Source: Criblamydia sequanensis CRIB-18 (GTDB lineage: Bacteria; Chlamydiota; Chlamydiia; Chlamydiales; Criblamydiaceae). From it: 64,000 nt of DNA. The translations under genes and the position numbers were made by a program. Location of the stretch: assembly GCF_000750955.1 (NCBI RefSeq), contig NZ_CCEJ010000009.1, positions 163,936 to 227,935 of the forward strand, written 5' to 3'. The notes beneath the pieces were generated by a model. It worked only from the letters and a program-made list of their open reading frames with translations, ran no database searches and had not been told where the DNA came from. This document shows, piece by piece, positions 8,957 through 17,669 of this stretch. The first letter of the stretch is position 1, and each line of letters begins with the position of its first letter.

Positions 8957-10326
8957 GCTGTCTCTTGTTCGGTCTCATCTAGATGATCGATTTCAAGAAA
9001 CTCTTTAGACCCAAAATACTTCTCGCTTTCTCTTATAATCAAAGGCGAGAGGTAAGCCAAAGCAGAAAGATTAGTTAAAAGCATCCCGGCCATAGTGATA
9101 TCGGCTAAATGCCACACAAGATCAACTTTGGCAAAAACGCCAATCGGGATCAAACCTACATAAAGCCAGCGAAAGAATGAAATTTTTTTTCGGTCAAATA
9201 AATACTCTACGGCCTTTTCTCCGCAAAATGCCCAAGCGAGAATGGTTGTATATGCAAACAAAATAAGAGATATCACAACTACATAAGCGCCCATCTCATG
9301 CCCGACCCCTTTTTCAAAGGCATAAGTGCACATAAGGGTGCTCTTCAATCCGGGAACTTCAAAAGCCCCTGTGACAATAAGAACAAGTCCTGTAAGTGTG
9401 CAGATGATAAGCACAATAAAAGGGGCTACCATAGCAATAATCCCTTCCATAACAGGGCTTTTTGCTTTTGCGTTGGCTTGGAGTATCGGGGCAATGCCGG
9501 TTCCGGCATCCGTTGCAAAAATGCCTCTTTCAAAACCTGTAGAGAGCGCTCTTGCCATACCAAAGCCCATAGCACCGCCAAAAATGGAAGAAAAATCAAA
9601 GGCGCTTCTGAAAAGAAGAGAAAAAGCAGGCAGAACTTTATCCAAGTTGTAGCCCAAGATTAAAAAAGCTACCAAAAGATAAAGCGTTGCCATAAAGGGA
9701 ACTACTTTTGATGCGATAAGAGCAACCCTATGGCCTCCTCCTATAATCACATAACCTACCGCTGCTGCTACAATTAGGCTAATAAGAAAAGGGTTCCAGC
9801 CAATTTCCTGCAAAGGAAGAGAGAGAGAATTTACCTGAACGAAATTACCGCAGCTAAAAGCGGTTAATAAGCTAAATACGGAAAATAAAATGGCTAAACT
9901 CTTTTTCTTCATCCCCTTTTCAATGTAGTACATGGGGCCGCCAAGAAACTCGCCTTGATCATTTTGCTTTCTATAAAAACCGCCTAAAAGACAGCCGGAA
10001 TACTGCAAAATAGCGCCAAAAAAAGCCATGACCCACATCCAAATAAGAGCGCCAGGCCCGCCTGTTCCAAGAGCCACGGCCATCCCTGAGATGTTACCGG
10101 TTCCAAGGTTTCCAGCAAGTACTGTAGCGATGGCCTCAAAATGAGTGATATTTCCTTGACCCTTTCCGTCATCTTTAAGAATCGAGCGGAAGCCGTAGGA
10201 AATTTTAGTCAGTTGCGGAAATTTTAGTTTAATACTCAAGAAAATTCCGAGGCTTATGAGGACCGGGAAAACCACCCAAAAGGTGATCGCGTGAGCGAAA
10301 CTTTCAAAAAGATGATTGATATCCAT
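8953..10326 (-). CDS. Sodium:alanine (AGCS) family amino-acid symporter
   Basis: Inner-membrane Na+-coupled transporter of 457 residues for alanine, glycine or similar small amino acids. Typical family stretches are TVLAGNLGTGNISGMAVAL near residue 70, GGPMYYIEKG, GFERGIFATDAGTGIAPI and AWAFCGEKAVEYLF. Length and the roughly ten hydrophobic helices are normal. It overlaps the ROK kinase stop by four bases in a tail-to-tail arrangement with no terminator visible between them. Confidence 0.93.
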   Translation of the reverse strand: MDINHLFESFAHAITFWVVFPVLISLGIFLSIKLKFPQLTKISYGFRSILKDDGKGQGNITHFEAIATVLAGNLGTGNISGMAVALGTGGPGALIWMWVMAFFGAILQYSGCLLGGFYRKQNDQGEFLGGPMYYIEKGMKKKSLAILFSVFSLLTAFSCGNFVQVNSLSLPLQEIGWNPFLISLIVAAAVGYVIIGGGHRVALIASKVVPFMATLYLLVAFLILGYNLDKVLPAFSLLFRSAFDFSSIFGGAMGFGMARALSTGFERGIFATDAGTGIAPILQANAKAKSPVMEGIIAMVAPFIVLIICTLTGLVLIVTGAFEVPGLKSTLMCTYAFEKGVGHEMGAYVVVISLILFAYTTILAWAFCGEKAVEYLFDRKKISFFRWLYVGLIPIGVFAKVDLVWHLADITMAGMLLTNLSALAYLSPLIIRESEKYFGSKEFLEIDHLDETEQETA

Positions 10327-10385
10327 AACTATTAAATCTAAAATTTTAAAGGAATAGTTTAGCCTAAATTCCTTATTTTGTCTTT

Positions 10386-11405
10386 TTAAATTTTTAGGGA
10401 GTTCGGCACAGTAAATAAATTATTATAAATTTTTTGGCCAAGTGATGACGTTTCAAAAAATTCTTTAGCCCTTGAAAGAGGGATGGAGATTGTCTTTTCG
10501 TAGGGGCTAGCTTCCGGAAATCCAGATTCATAGCATAGGGAAAGAAGCTCTTCGCCTAAAATAGATTTTGGAAAGACAAGAAAAGAACATTCCGGAATTT
10601 TTGAAGCAAAAATGGCAGCAAGGACTTCAATCAGTTTTTTTTGTAAATCTTTTGTTGATAAAAAGGGTGAAGTTTTCATGGCAAGTTCTGTTAACTGCAC
10701 ACAACCTAACTCATCAAATAGAAGCTCTCCTTCGTAAACCGCTTCCCCCTCAAGCAGCTCTTCTTTAACACTGAGCGTGAAAAGGAGTTTATTTTTAATA
10801 GTAAAATCAGGCCTTGCGCCAAATAAAAATTCTTTCTTGCTGATGGGCTCTAGTTGTTTAAACATATAGGCAGGGCTTAATAGCTTAGCAAAAATCGTCC
10901 CTAAGTCTTTACCTAAGCTTGCTATTAAAGCTTTCATCCTGCTTTTAGCATCTTCTGAAGGAACAAGATCTTGATTGCTCGTAAGATAATCAATGAATAA
11001 AGCCGCTTGATAGCGATTATTTTTAGCTTTATTAAGCCTATCGGCTTCTTCAAACTCCTCTTTAAATAACTCTCCTATGAATTCTTCGGAAGTAAGCGGC
11101 TCTGTCTTTAACTTTAGAAAAAGTTCTTGGCATCTTCTAGCAATTTGCACGGTTTTTTCAAGATTATCCTGTCTCAAATGAAAGGCAAAATTCTTAGTCT
11201 TCCTTAATGAATTAAGGTCACTATAATTTTTAGTGCGTATAATTTCTTGAAAGGCAAGCTGGTGGGTATAGGTAAAAACAGGGATGATGGAGAGATGTTG
11301 CAGAAGGTGATGGGCACAGTCTCGTTTTTGTTCAAATTGTAGCATAAGGACTTGCTCTTTTCTTGAAAGCTCTGTCGTAGCGCTAAGTGAACTTAATAAA
11401 TACAT
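10386..11405 (-). CDS. Hypothetical protein, diverged paralogue of the upstream gene
   Basis: 339 residues, soluble, largely helical, Lys/Glu-rich; no family recognised. It aligns with the gene directly upstream along its length: both open with a short LLSSLS/LLGSLS segment, share a central PDFTIKNKLLFTLSVKEE versus PSFTNKGAIIFNLTSEDE block, and end in a similar LQKKLIEVLAAIF / LDQHLIQFFLGFF helix followed by a lysine-rich strand. The start codon lies inside the upstream gene (23-base overlap), so the pair is translationally coupled. Likely an old tandem duplication of a lineage-specific protein. Confidence 0.6.
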   Translation of the reverse strand: MYLLSSLSATTELSRKEQVLMLQFEQKRDCAHHLLQHLSIIPVFTYTHQLAFQEIIRTKNYSDLNSLRKTKNFAFHLRQDNLEKTVQIARRCQELFLKLKTEPLTSEEFIGELFKEEFEEADRLNKAKNNRYQAALFIDYLTSNQDLVPSEDAKSRMKALIASLGKDLGTIFAKLLSPAYMFKQLEPISKKEFLFGARPDFTIKNKLLFTLSVKEELLEGEAVYEGELLFDELGCVQLTELAMKTSPFLSTKDLQKKLIEVLAAIFASKIPECSFLVFPKSILGEELLSLCYESGFPEASPYEKTISIPLSRAKEFFETSSLGQKIYNNLFTVPNSLKI

Positions 11406-12549
11406 CTTCAGATTCCTCTATTAACCCTTTATGTTCCTCTGCTGTTTCAACCCTAGAAGAAGTGAAAGAATAATTTTTAATCTGATGTCCGATTTTTAAG
11501 ACACAGGCTTCTTCAGTAAAAAGGTTTTCAGCAGCTTCTTTTTTTATTCCGTAGAGATATTTTTTTTGATTTTTATATAACTTAAAGCCGTATACCGTAA
11601 GCAAATCCCTTAATCCCCCAAATTTCTCAAGAGCGTCAAAAGGAATTAATAAGGTTTTCGTGTCGCTCTTATAAGAAATAAAAAAACCTAAAAAGAATTG
11701 AATGAGATGCTGGTCAAGATACTGTTTATCGATCTTGTGCCTTTTTCCCACACTGTTATATTCTGTAAGGCTTTGCAATACTAAATAAGAACCCCTTTCT
11801 TTAAAAATTCCCTTATATTGAGAAAATTTATCTTCATCTTCTGAGGTCAAATTAAAAATAATAGCCCCTTTATTTGTAAAAGAGGGTTTCATCTCTAAGT
11901 TTATGGAGCCTAAATTAGTCTCTTCCTCTTCCACTCCAAGAATCTCAGAGCCGATTTTAAATTTAAAATTCAAAATCGCCCGATTAAAAGAGCCGAATAA
12001 CTCCAAAGCTTTAGCCCCAACCTTGTCTCTCTCCTGCCTTACAATTTGAGTCCAGTTAGCGGAAGGCTTATCAATTACGGCACCTGATAATCTATCAACT
12101 AAATATTCGTAAGAGGCTCTTTTTGAACTTTTATCCTCAAAATAAGAAGCAAGTCGTGTTTCTTCCTCATAGACTTGCATGGCAAGCTTTGCAGCAGAGG
12201 TCTTCTCAAACCGGTAATCAGGGCCATCTTTAGCAGCTATTTCATTAAAGGTCTTATGGAAGACAAGAGCAATTTCCTTAAAAGTTTTCTGATTCTCCGC
12301 ATTACTCCAAAAAGTTCGAAAAGAAGGAGGAAGATCATCTATTAAAGAAATAAAGGTCTCATAATTTTTAATCTTTTCATAAAATTGACCCTGTTCGTAG
12401 AAAGTTTTAGGAGCAAGCCTAAAAAAGGCTGAAAAAATAATTTCAATGGCTTCTTTTTTCAGCTCAATTTTTTGACTTAATTTCATGTCCTCGCTTTGAA
12501 GTTCATTTAAAGAACTTAAAGAACCCAAAAGGTTTAGGACGGAAGCCAT
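11383..12549 (-). CDS. Hypothetical protein, first of a paralogous pair
   Basis: 388 residues, soluble, mostly helical in the first 200 residues then mixed strand and helix. No signal peptide, no transmembrane segment, no catalytic motif that I can recognise. It is paralogous to the downstream overlapping gene (see that entry). It starts 15 bp after the PdxS-like gene on the same strand, so the three genes probably form one operon. A link to the PdxS-like protein is suggested only by position. Confidence 0.6.
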   Translation of the reverse strand: MASVLNLLGSLSSLNELQSEDMKLSQKIELKKEAIEIIFSAFFRLAPKTFYEQGQFYEKIKNYETFISLIDDLPPSFRTFWSNAENQKTFKEIALVFHKTFNEIAAKDGPDYRFEKTSAAKLAMQVYEEETRLASYFEDKSSKRASYEYLVDRLSGAVIDKPSANWTQIVRQERDKVGAKALELFGSFNRAILNFKFKIGSEILGVEEEETNLGSINLEMKPSFTNKGAIIFNLTSEDEDKFSQYKGIFKERGSYLVLQSLTEYNSVGKRHKIDKQYLDQHLIQFFLGFFISYKSDTKTLLIPFDALEKFGGLRDLLTVYGFKLYKNQKKYLYGIKKEAAENLFTEEACVLKIGHQIKNYSFTSSRVETAEEHKGLIEESEDVFIKFT

Positions 12550-12564
12550 TTTTACCCCTTTTAA

Positions 12565-13446
12565 TCAAATACTTTGGTCTCTTGATAGTAACCTTAATGT
12601 CTTATCGATGTCGCAGAATTTACCCATAGCTATTTTGGCAAGGATTTCAGGGTTGTTTGCATGATTCACAGCTGACACGATAGAACAAAGGGCTTTTAAA
12701 GGATTGCTATTTTTAAAAATCTCAGAATCGATAAATAAGCTTTGAGCGCCAAGACGGAGGACAAGAGCTGCGTCTGCAGCATTCAAAACCCCATACGAGG
12801 CGAAAAGGGGGACTGGAAGCTCGCCTGTTTGAGAGACTTGCTTAATTAACCGATAAGGCACTCCCATCCTTTCAACCTCTCCTAAAAGATCTTGGGAATC
12901 TAGGGAAGCAAGCCACTTAATTTCTCGGCGGATAGCCCTTAGCTGACCTACTATTTGAGCAAGATTCAATTGCCCTTTAGGAGTATAAGTACGTATTAAA
13001 GATGCTCCTTCAGCCACTCTTTTTAAACACTCGGCTAGATTTCTTGCCGAAGAAAAAAAAGGAATTCGAAAAGCGTGCTTATCAATATGATGCGTTTCAT
13101 CTACAGAGGTTAGCTTTTCACTTTCCCCAATAAAATCAACAAATAAGGCCTCTAAAATTTGAGCTTCTACCGTATGGCCAATGCAACATTCCACCATAAC
13201 GGGGATGGAAACAGCTTCTTGGATTCTCTGAATAGCTTCCGGGTTAATCATACGTTCGGGATAAGAAAAGTCTTTAGACGGGCTCACTGCAAGGACACTT
13301 ATCGCGCCGGCTTCTTCTGCCATACGAGCCTCTTCAGCTGTTGTGACATCTACTATGACACCTCCCTTTAACATACCTGCAAGCCCAACTTTCACTTCAA
13401 ATGAGCTTTTTTGCAAATCGAAAGAGCCTTCTTTTCCTGTAAGCAT
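12565..13446 (-). CDS. PdxS (SNZ)-like protein lacking both catalytic lysines
   Basis: 293 residues, clearly homologous to the pyridoxal phosphate synthase subunit PdxS over its whole length: KGGVIVDVTTAEEARMAEEAG, IPVM-IGH, GESEKLTSVDE, AEGASLIRT, and a C-terminal ADAALVLRLGAQ. But the Schiff-base lysine of Bacillus PdxS (K81, in MAKARIGH) is Glu86 here (MVECCIGH) and the second lysine (K149, in RTKGE) is Tyr154 (RTYTP). The phosphate-binding GSG is replaced by DSE. D24 is conserved (D33). No PdxT glutaminase is adjacent. It is therefore probably not a working synthase; a scaffold or other ligand-binding role is possible. Calling it pdxS would mislead. Confidence 0.85.
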   Translation of the reverse strand: MLTGKEGSFDLQKSSFEVKVGLAGMLKGGVIVDVTTAEEARMAEEAGAISVLAVSPSKDFSYPERMINPEAIQRIQEAVSIPVMVECCIGHTVEAQILEALFVDFIGESEKLTSVDETHHIDKHAFRIPFFSSARNLAECLKRVAEGASLIRTYTPKGQLNLAQIVGQLRAIRREIKWLASLDSQDLLGEVERMGVPYRLIKQVSQTGELPVPLFASYGVLNAADAALVLRLGAQSLFIDSEIFKNSNPLKALCSIVSAVNHANNPEILAKIAMGKFCDIDKTLRLLSRDQSI

Positions 13447-13695
13447 GATTTACCTTAGGGTTCCTCAATAAAAAAACAAACTCATCTTTTAACTGTTTTA
13501 AAGGATAAAAATCGAATAAAAAATTTAAAGCAAAAACCTTTTTAAATATTAATTATAAAAGATGATGAAGCTTAAAAGACAAGCTATTGTCTTTTATTAT
13601 TTTTGAAGTTACCAAGTGAAATAGAATCTAAAGAGAAAAGTTAGGGTCTTAAGTCTTATTTCGACACTACCCTATTTTCTTAATTCTAAGCAAAC

Positions 13696-14454
13696 TTATG
13701 AAAAAAGTTTCTGAAAAGGGTTAGAGGCTTGTTGGAAAAGGCCGCCTTTTTTCCTTTGTTTAATTTCATTCCTTAAAGAAAAGAGAAGATCCTGATCATA
13801 ATCTTTTTTAGCGGCATAAAGAAGGTATTGCAAAGGAATATCCCTAAAGGGGCGCCCCTTATATTTGCCAAGAGGCATAGCTTTCATTAAGATAGGACGA
13901 GATAAGACTTCGAAGAGCTTTTCAAGAGTTAAATAACGTCTCGAAAGATGTTTAAAAACTTCAATATTGACCATCACATCATTCATAGCCCTATGAGCGC
14001 CTTCATTCGGCACATTGAAATGAATGCCTAATTTTTCTAGAGCATTTGAGGGGCTGTCTCCATAAAGCCTTGCAAGACGCAAAGTATCTATAAACTTATT
14101 TTTTTGAATACGGCAAGGAATGCCGCATCGTTCAGCCTCATTTGAGATGATGTCGATATCGAATTGAACTTGGTGTCCGATGATCGTCTTAGATCCTATT
14201 ATTTCAAGGAGTTTTGGAATCACATCCCGGATCTTGGGCTGCCCTTTCACCATTTCATAACTAATACGATGAACATTATAGGCGTCTTCCGGCATGACAC
14301 CGCATTCAGGATCTACCAAGCTTTCATAGGTTTCAAACAGTTTGTCATAGGTAAAAGAAACAACCGCCACTTCAACAATTCTTTCTTTTTTTGCATCAAG
14401 ACCTGTGGCTTCACAATCGATACAAATAAACTCTTCGTTTTCTAATTTTCCCAT
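13696..14454 (-). CDS. DnaQ-like 3'-5' exonuclease (DEDDh)
   Basis: 252-residue exonuclease. ExoI is D13-x-E15 (FICIDCEATGLD), ExoII has the GHQVQFDIDI aspartate and ExoIII has H-x4-D in AHRAMNDVMVN, so the full DEDDh set is present. After the nuclease domain comes a C-terminal segment MPLGKYKGRPFRDIP, resembling the small DUF3820 domain seen after some DnaQ-like nucleases. It may serve as a polymerase III epsilon-like proofreader or in repair. A DnaQ-like gene near the TsaE and DUF2709 genes is also the order I recall in Chlamydia. Confidence 0.88.
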   Translation of the reverse strand: MGKLENEEFICIDCEATGLDAKKERIVEVAVVSFTYDKLFETYESLVDPECGVMPEDAYNVHRISYEMVKGQPKIRDVIPKLLEIIGSKTIIGHQVQFDIDIISNEAERCGIPCRIQKNKFIDTLRLARLYGDSPSNALEKLGIHFNVPNEGAHRAMNDVMVNIEVFKHLSRRYLTLEKLFEVLSRPILMKAMPLGKYKGRPFRDIPLQYLLYAAKKDYDQDLLFSLRNEIKQRKKGGLFQQASNPFQKLFS

Positions 14455-14544
14455 GAGTCCTGCTTTTTAAAGCTAGTATTTTAGCTTATGCTTATATTTT
14501 ACCATTAATTTTATAATAAAAATAATTTTATAAGAACATCTTTA

Positions 14545-15183
14545 TTAATTATTTTGCTCGTTAAAATATTTTTTTATCGAAAAAATAAGATTTTCTTTAC
14601 CTTCTTCGTTGGTGGAAGAAACTAAGTGAGGGGCGTAAGGCGATTCCGGCAATCCCTTTATAATTTCATTTTTTCGCTTTTCAAGAGAGGATTTATTAAT
14701 TTTATCTTTCTTTGTGAAGACAAGCATAAAGGGCTTTTGATAACGATTAAACCATTCCACAAGCTCCCTGTCTTCATCCGTTGGATCCCGTCTCATATCA
14801 AAAAGATAAAGGATAAGAGCTAGCTGCTTTCTATCATCGAGATAAGACTGGATTAAAGGACCCCAATCCGCTCTCATTTCTTTTGGGACTTTAGCATACC
14901 CATATCCCGGCAGATCGACGAAAACCAACTCTTTATCGACTTTAAAAAAATTGATAAGCTGGGTCTTTCCGGGAGTTGCAGATACACGAGCGAGATTTTT
15001 TCTTTTAAACATATAGTTTAAAAGAGATGATTTTCCAACATTTGATCTTCCGACTATCGCAACTTCCGGAAGTAATTTTCCGGAATCCGATTTAATCAAA
15101 GGGAATTGTTCTTTGTTAGCAGCAGAGGAAATAAATTCAATTTCACTAAACAATAAACGACTCATTTCACTTCCTTTGAACAA
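14545..15183 (-). CDS. engB: Ribosome biogenesis GTPase EngB (YsxC/YihA)
   Basis: 212-residue TRAFAC GTPase needed for large ribosomal subunit assembly. G1 is GRSNVGKSS, G2 lies at the TPGKTQLINFF threonine, G3 is DLPGYGYAKVPKE (the signature of this family), G4 is TKKD and G5 is SST. Its first codons overlap the end of tsaE by 17 bases, which points to co-transcription and coupled translation. Normal length. Confidence 0.96.
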   Translation of the reverse strand: MFKGSEMSRLLFSEIEFISSAANKEQFPLIKSDSGKLLPEVAIVGRSNVGKSSLLNYMFKRKNLARVSATPGKTQLINFFKVDKELVFVDLPGYGYAKVPKEMRADWGPLIQSYLDDRKQLALILYLFDMRRDPTDEDRELVEWFNRYQKPFMLVFTKKDKINKSSLEKRKNEIIKGLPESPYAPHLVSSTNEEGKENLIFSIKKYFNEQNN

Positions 15184-15601
15184 TGATTTTTCTTTCGTTT
15201 TCAGAATTTGCTTCTAAATAAATTAGGAAGGAACCTTCCGGAATATGCTCTTTAATTCTCTCCGCCCACTCAATACAGCAAATCCCATTACTTGAAAAAT
15301 ATTCGTCAAATCCAAGCTGGAAAAACTCATCCCCGCTATTTAGCCGATAAAGATCGAAGTGGTAAATAGGCGGTTTTTCAGGGTAGATATTTAATAGAGC
15401 AAAGGTCGGACTTTGTACTTCTTCCTCGTTAACATTAGAAGCTCCCTTGGCTAACCCTTTAATAAAAGTGGTTTTTCCGGCCCCTAACCCCCCAAAAAAA
15501 CAAACCACATCATTAGGAAGAAGCTTTTGGCCAAATTCTTTGGCCCATTCAAAAGTTTCTTCATAAGAGTGGGTTGTTATAGTTAACGGATAAGAACTCA
15601 T
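15167..15601 (-). CDS. tsaE: tRNA threonylcarbamoyladenosine synthesis ATPase TsaE (YjeE)
   Basis: Small ATPase that works with TsaB/TsaD to make the t6A modification of ANN-decoding tRNAs. The Walker A FFGGLGAGKTTFIKGLA, YHFDLYRL and CIEWAERI segments are all typical. I chose the ATG at 15601 (144 residues, MSSYPLTITTHS), because a longer frame from 15658 would run into the neighbouring DUF2709 gene and add a poorly conserved leader. The gene overlaps engB at its 3' end. Confidence 0.94.
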   Translation of the reverse strand: MSSYPLTITTHSYEETFEWAKEFGQKLLPNDVVCFFGGLGAGKTTFIKGLAKGASNVNEEEVQSPTFALLNIYPEKPPIYHFDLYRLNSGDEFFQLGFDEYFSSNGICCIEWAERIKEHIPEGSFLIYLEANSENERKIIVQRK

Positions 15602-15626
15602 CGCTTTAGATTGGCTTTGGTTAAAC

Positions 15627-16352
15627 TTACGCCAGCCATCTTTCCACGTGAGGAACAAATTCCTTGCGATCGGCTAAGGCTTCAACGAAGCTTGCGACTT
15701 TATCTTCAACGAGTTGCTTTTGAATAAATTCGATAAAGCTTTCTTCTATCTGATAGCGGTTTTGAGTTTGCACTTCCATAAGCGCCATCGGGCGAAGGTA
15801 GTTTTTCTTAAAGTCTTCAATAACAGCTTCGGGTGTGTTAAAAATTTTTCCGCTTAGAGCTGAAGAAAACACCTTTTTTGTAATAGGAGCCTTTGAAGGA
15901 GCTTTGTCAAGGTAGCTCTTAATTACATCCGGGTCTTCTGAAACATAAAAGCGTTTTACCTTTAATCCGCCTACCCTTTCATTGTTTTCCGGGCATTTGG
16001 ATACCCAGTCATAAATGGCGTCTTGCGGGTTAGGATGGGTGTTATCGCCAAAAACTTTCCCAGAAAAGGGACAGATATAGATTTTTTTAGTCTGGTCGTT
16101 AACACTTTCCTTGCTAAAAGTGATTTTAATTTCAGCTTCCCGATAAAGCGGGTTCTCTTTTTCAGCTGACCTTACTGCTTCCTCTATACTTTGATAAATA
16201 ATTTTGTGTTTAGGGTATAAGACGGGTTGTAGCTTAAACTTATTTTCAATAAAGTATAGGTAAGCATTGACAAGCTCGGCTTCTGGATTTTCTGACAAAA
16301 AATGAAGCAATTTATCCAGAAGTTCAGACGGAATGGAAATATCTTTTGCCAT
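15627..16352 (-). CDS. Chlamydial conserved protein, DUF2709-like
   Basis: 241 residues, soluble, no catalytic motif known to me. It has two similar internal segments, IYICPFSGKVFGDNTHPNPQ and KVFSSALSGKIFNTPEAV, in each of which SGK-(V/I)-F is followed by a helix: this suggests an internal repeat. I believe it belongs to the DUF2709 family restricted to chlamydiae, which lies next to the yjeE gene in Chlamydia trachomatis as well. Function unknown. It would head a tsaE-engB operon. Confidence 0.7.
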   Translation of the reverse strand: MAKDISIPSELLDKLLHFLSENPEAELVNAYLYFIENKFKLQPVLYPKHKIIYQSIEEAVRSAEKENPLYREAEIKITFSKESVNDQTKKIYICPFSGKVFGDNTHPNPQDAIYDWVSKCPENNERVGGLKVKRFYVSEDPDVIKSYLDKAPSKAPITKKVFSSALSGKIFNTPEAVIEDFKKNYLRPMALMEVQTQNRYQIEESFIEFIQKQLVEDKVASFVEALADRKEFVPHVERWLA

Positions 16353-16498
16353 TGTTACCTCTAGGGCTGATTGTAAAAAAAATTATTAAGATTATTGATC
16401 GCCTAGAATAACCTTTAACTGTTTTAAGATCAAGTTTGAACTTTTTGCCTTGCAAGCGGGCTCTTTCAAAAATAACCTTTTTTAAAGGCTTTGACTCT

Positions 16499-17578
16499 AT
16501 GATTAAAAAAAAGATTTTAGATATTCCGGGGTATGAAAAAGTCATTGAGGCGATGGATGAAGATTCCAAATTGCACTGTATAATAGCCGTGCATAATACA
16601 TCTCTTGGGCCGGCTCTTGGAGGTGTGCGTATCTACCCTTATCAAACTTTTGATGACGCCCTAAAAGATGTGCTTCTTCTTGCTAAAGCCATGACTAACA
16701 AGTCTGCTTTAGCAGAAATTGGTCTTGGAGGCGGAAAAAGTGTTATCATTGCCGATCCCAAGGTAGATAAATCGGAAAACCTTTTAAAAAAATTCGGAGA
16801 GGTCATTAACGATTTTAAAGGCTCTTATATTGTTGCTGAAGATGTCGGCTCCTCTCCTGAAGACATGCTTCATATCAGGAAAACAACCCCTTACGTCTCG
16901 GCGCTCCCAACCTCAAAAAGCAGCGGTGATCCAAGCCCCTTCACTGCCTGGGGAGTTTTCAGAGGCATCCAAGCTGTTTTAAAAGAACTTTATGGATCAA
17001 CGGAGGTTAAAAATCGAAGGATTGCCATTCAAGGCCTTGGCCACGTTGGGCATTTTCTAGCCGAACATCTTTTTTGGCAAGGGGCGGATCTTGTGGTCAC
17101 TGATATCGATTCTGAAAAATGCGCTACTATCAAAAGAAAATTCGGGGCTGAGGTCATCGCACCTGATAGATTTATCCATGAAAAATGCGATATTCTCGCT
17201 CCTTGCGCTCTTGGAGGGGTTTTTAACCAAGAGAATGCTAAAACCTTAAAATGCAAGGCGATTGCAGGCTCGGCTAATAATCAATTAGCAGATAGCCAAA
17301 CAGCAGAAGTGCTTCATCAACATGAAATACTCTATGCTCCGGATTTTCTTATTAATTCAGGGGGGCTTATCAACGCTGTTATGGAATTTGAAAAAGAAGG
17401 CTATGACCCGAAACATTCTTGCGCCCGCGTTTCAGAAATTTTTAATTCCTTGCAGCTTGTTTTTGCGATGTCCAAAAAAGAGAATAAATCGACAGAATCT
17501 GTAGCTGAAGACCTCGCCGCAAAAAAGTTAAAAAATAAATATAAAATGAGGAAAGAGCCCATTTCATTTAAAAGGTAG
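16499..17578 (+). CDS. Leucine dehydrogenase (Glu/Leu/Phe/Val dehydrogenase family)
   Basis: NAD-dependent amino-acid dehydrogenase of 359 residues converting branched-chain amino acids to 2-oxo acids and ammonia. Substrate-site GALGGVR-like GPALGGVRIYP, the two lysines in MTNKSALAEIGLGGGKSV (K68, K80), and the dinucleotide fold GLGHVGHFLAEHLF are present. I chose the ATG at 16499 rather than the upstream frame start at 16436, because the leucine dehydrogenase family begins at this point and the extra 21 residues look unlike it. Which amino acid is preferred is an inference from overall similarity. Confidence 0.9.
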   Translation: MIKKKILDIPGYEKVIEAMDEDSKLHCIIAVHNTSLGPALGGVRIYPYQTFDDALKDVLLLAKAMTNKSALAEIGLGGGKSVIIADPKVDKSENLLKKFGEVINDFKGSYIVAEDVGSSPEDMLHIRKTTPYVSALPTSKSSGDPSPFTAWGVFRGIQAVLKELYGSTEVKNRRIAIQGLGHVGHFLAEHLFWQGADLVVTDIDSEKCATIKRKFGAEVIAPDRFIHEKCDILAPCALGGVFNQENAKTLKCKAIAGSANNQLADSQTAEVLHQHEILYAPDFLINSGGLINAVMEFEKEGYDPKHSCARVSEIFNSLQLVFAMSKKENKSTESVAEDLAAKKLKNKYKMRKEPISFKR

Positions 17579-17669
17579 GCGCTTCCCTTTTCCTTCTTGA
17601 TCTCTTGCAAAAGAACTTGTAAAATCTTTCCATTGATAAGAGATTTAATTTAAGAAATGACAGGTATTT

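Noticed and set aside
9298..9663. Plus-strand open frames of about 110-120 codons inside the AGCS symporter gene
   Set aside because: Antisense shadows of a conserved membrane protein; composition mirrors the hydrophobic codons of the real gene.
15602..15658. Extended TsaE start giving MFLTWKDGWRKF at the N-terminus
   Set aside because: It overlaps the end of the DUF2709 gene and adds residues not typical of TsaE; the ATG at 15601 is preferred.
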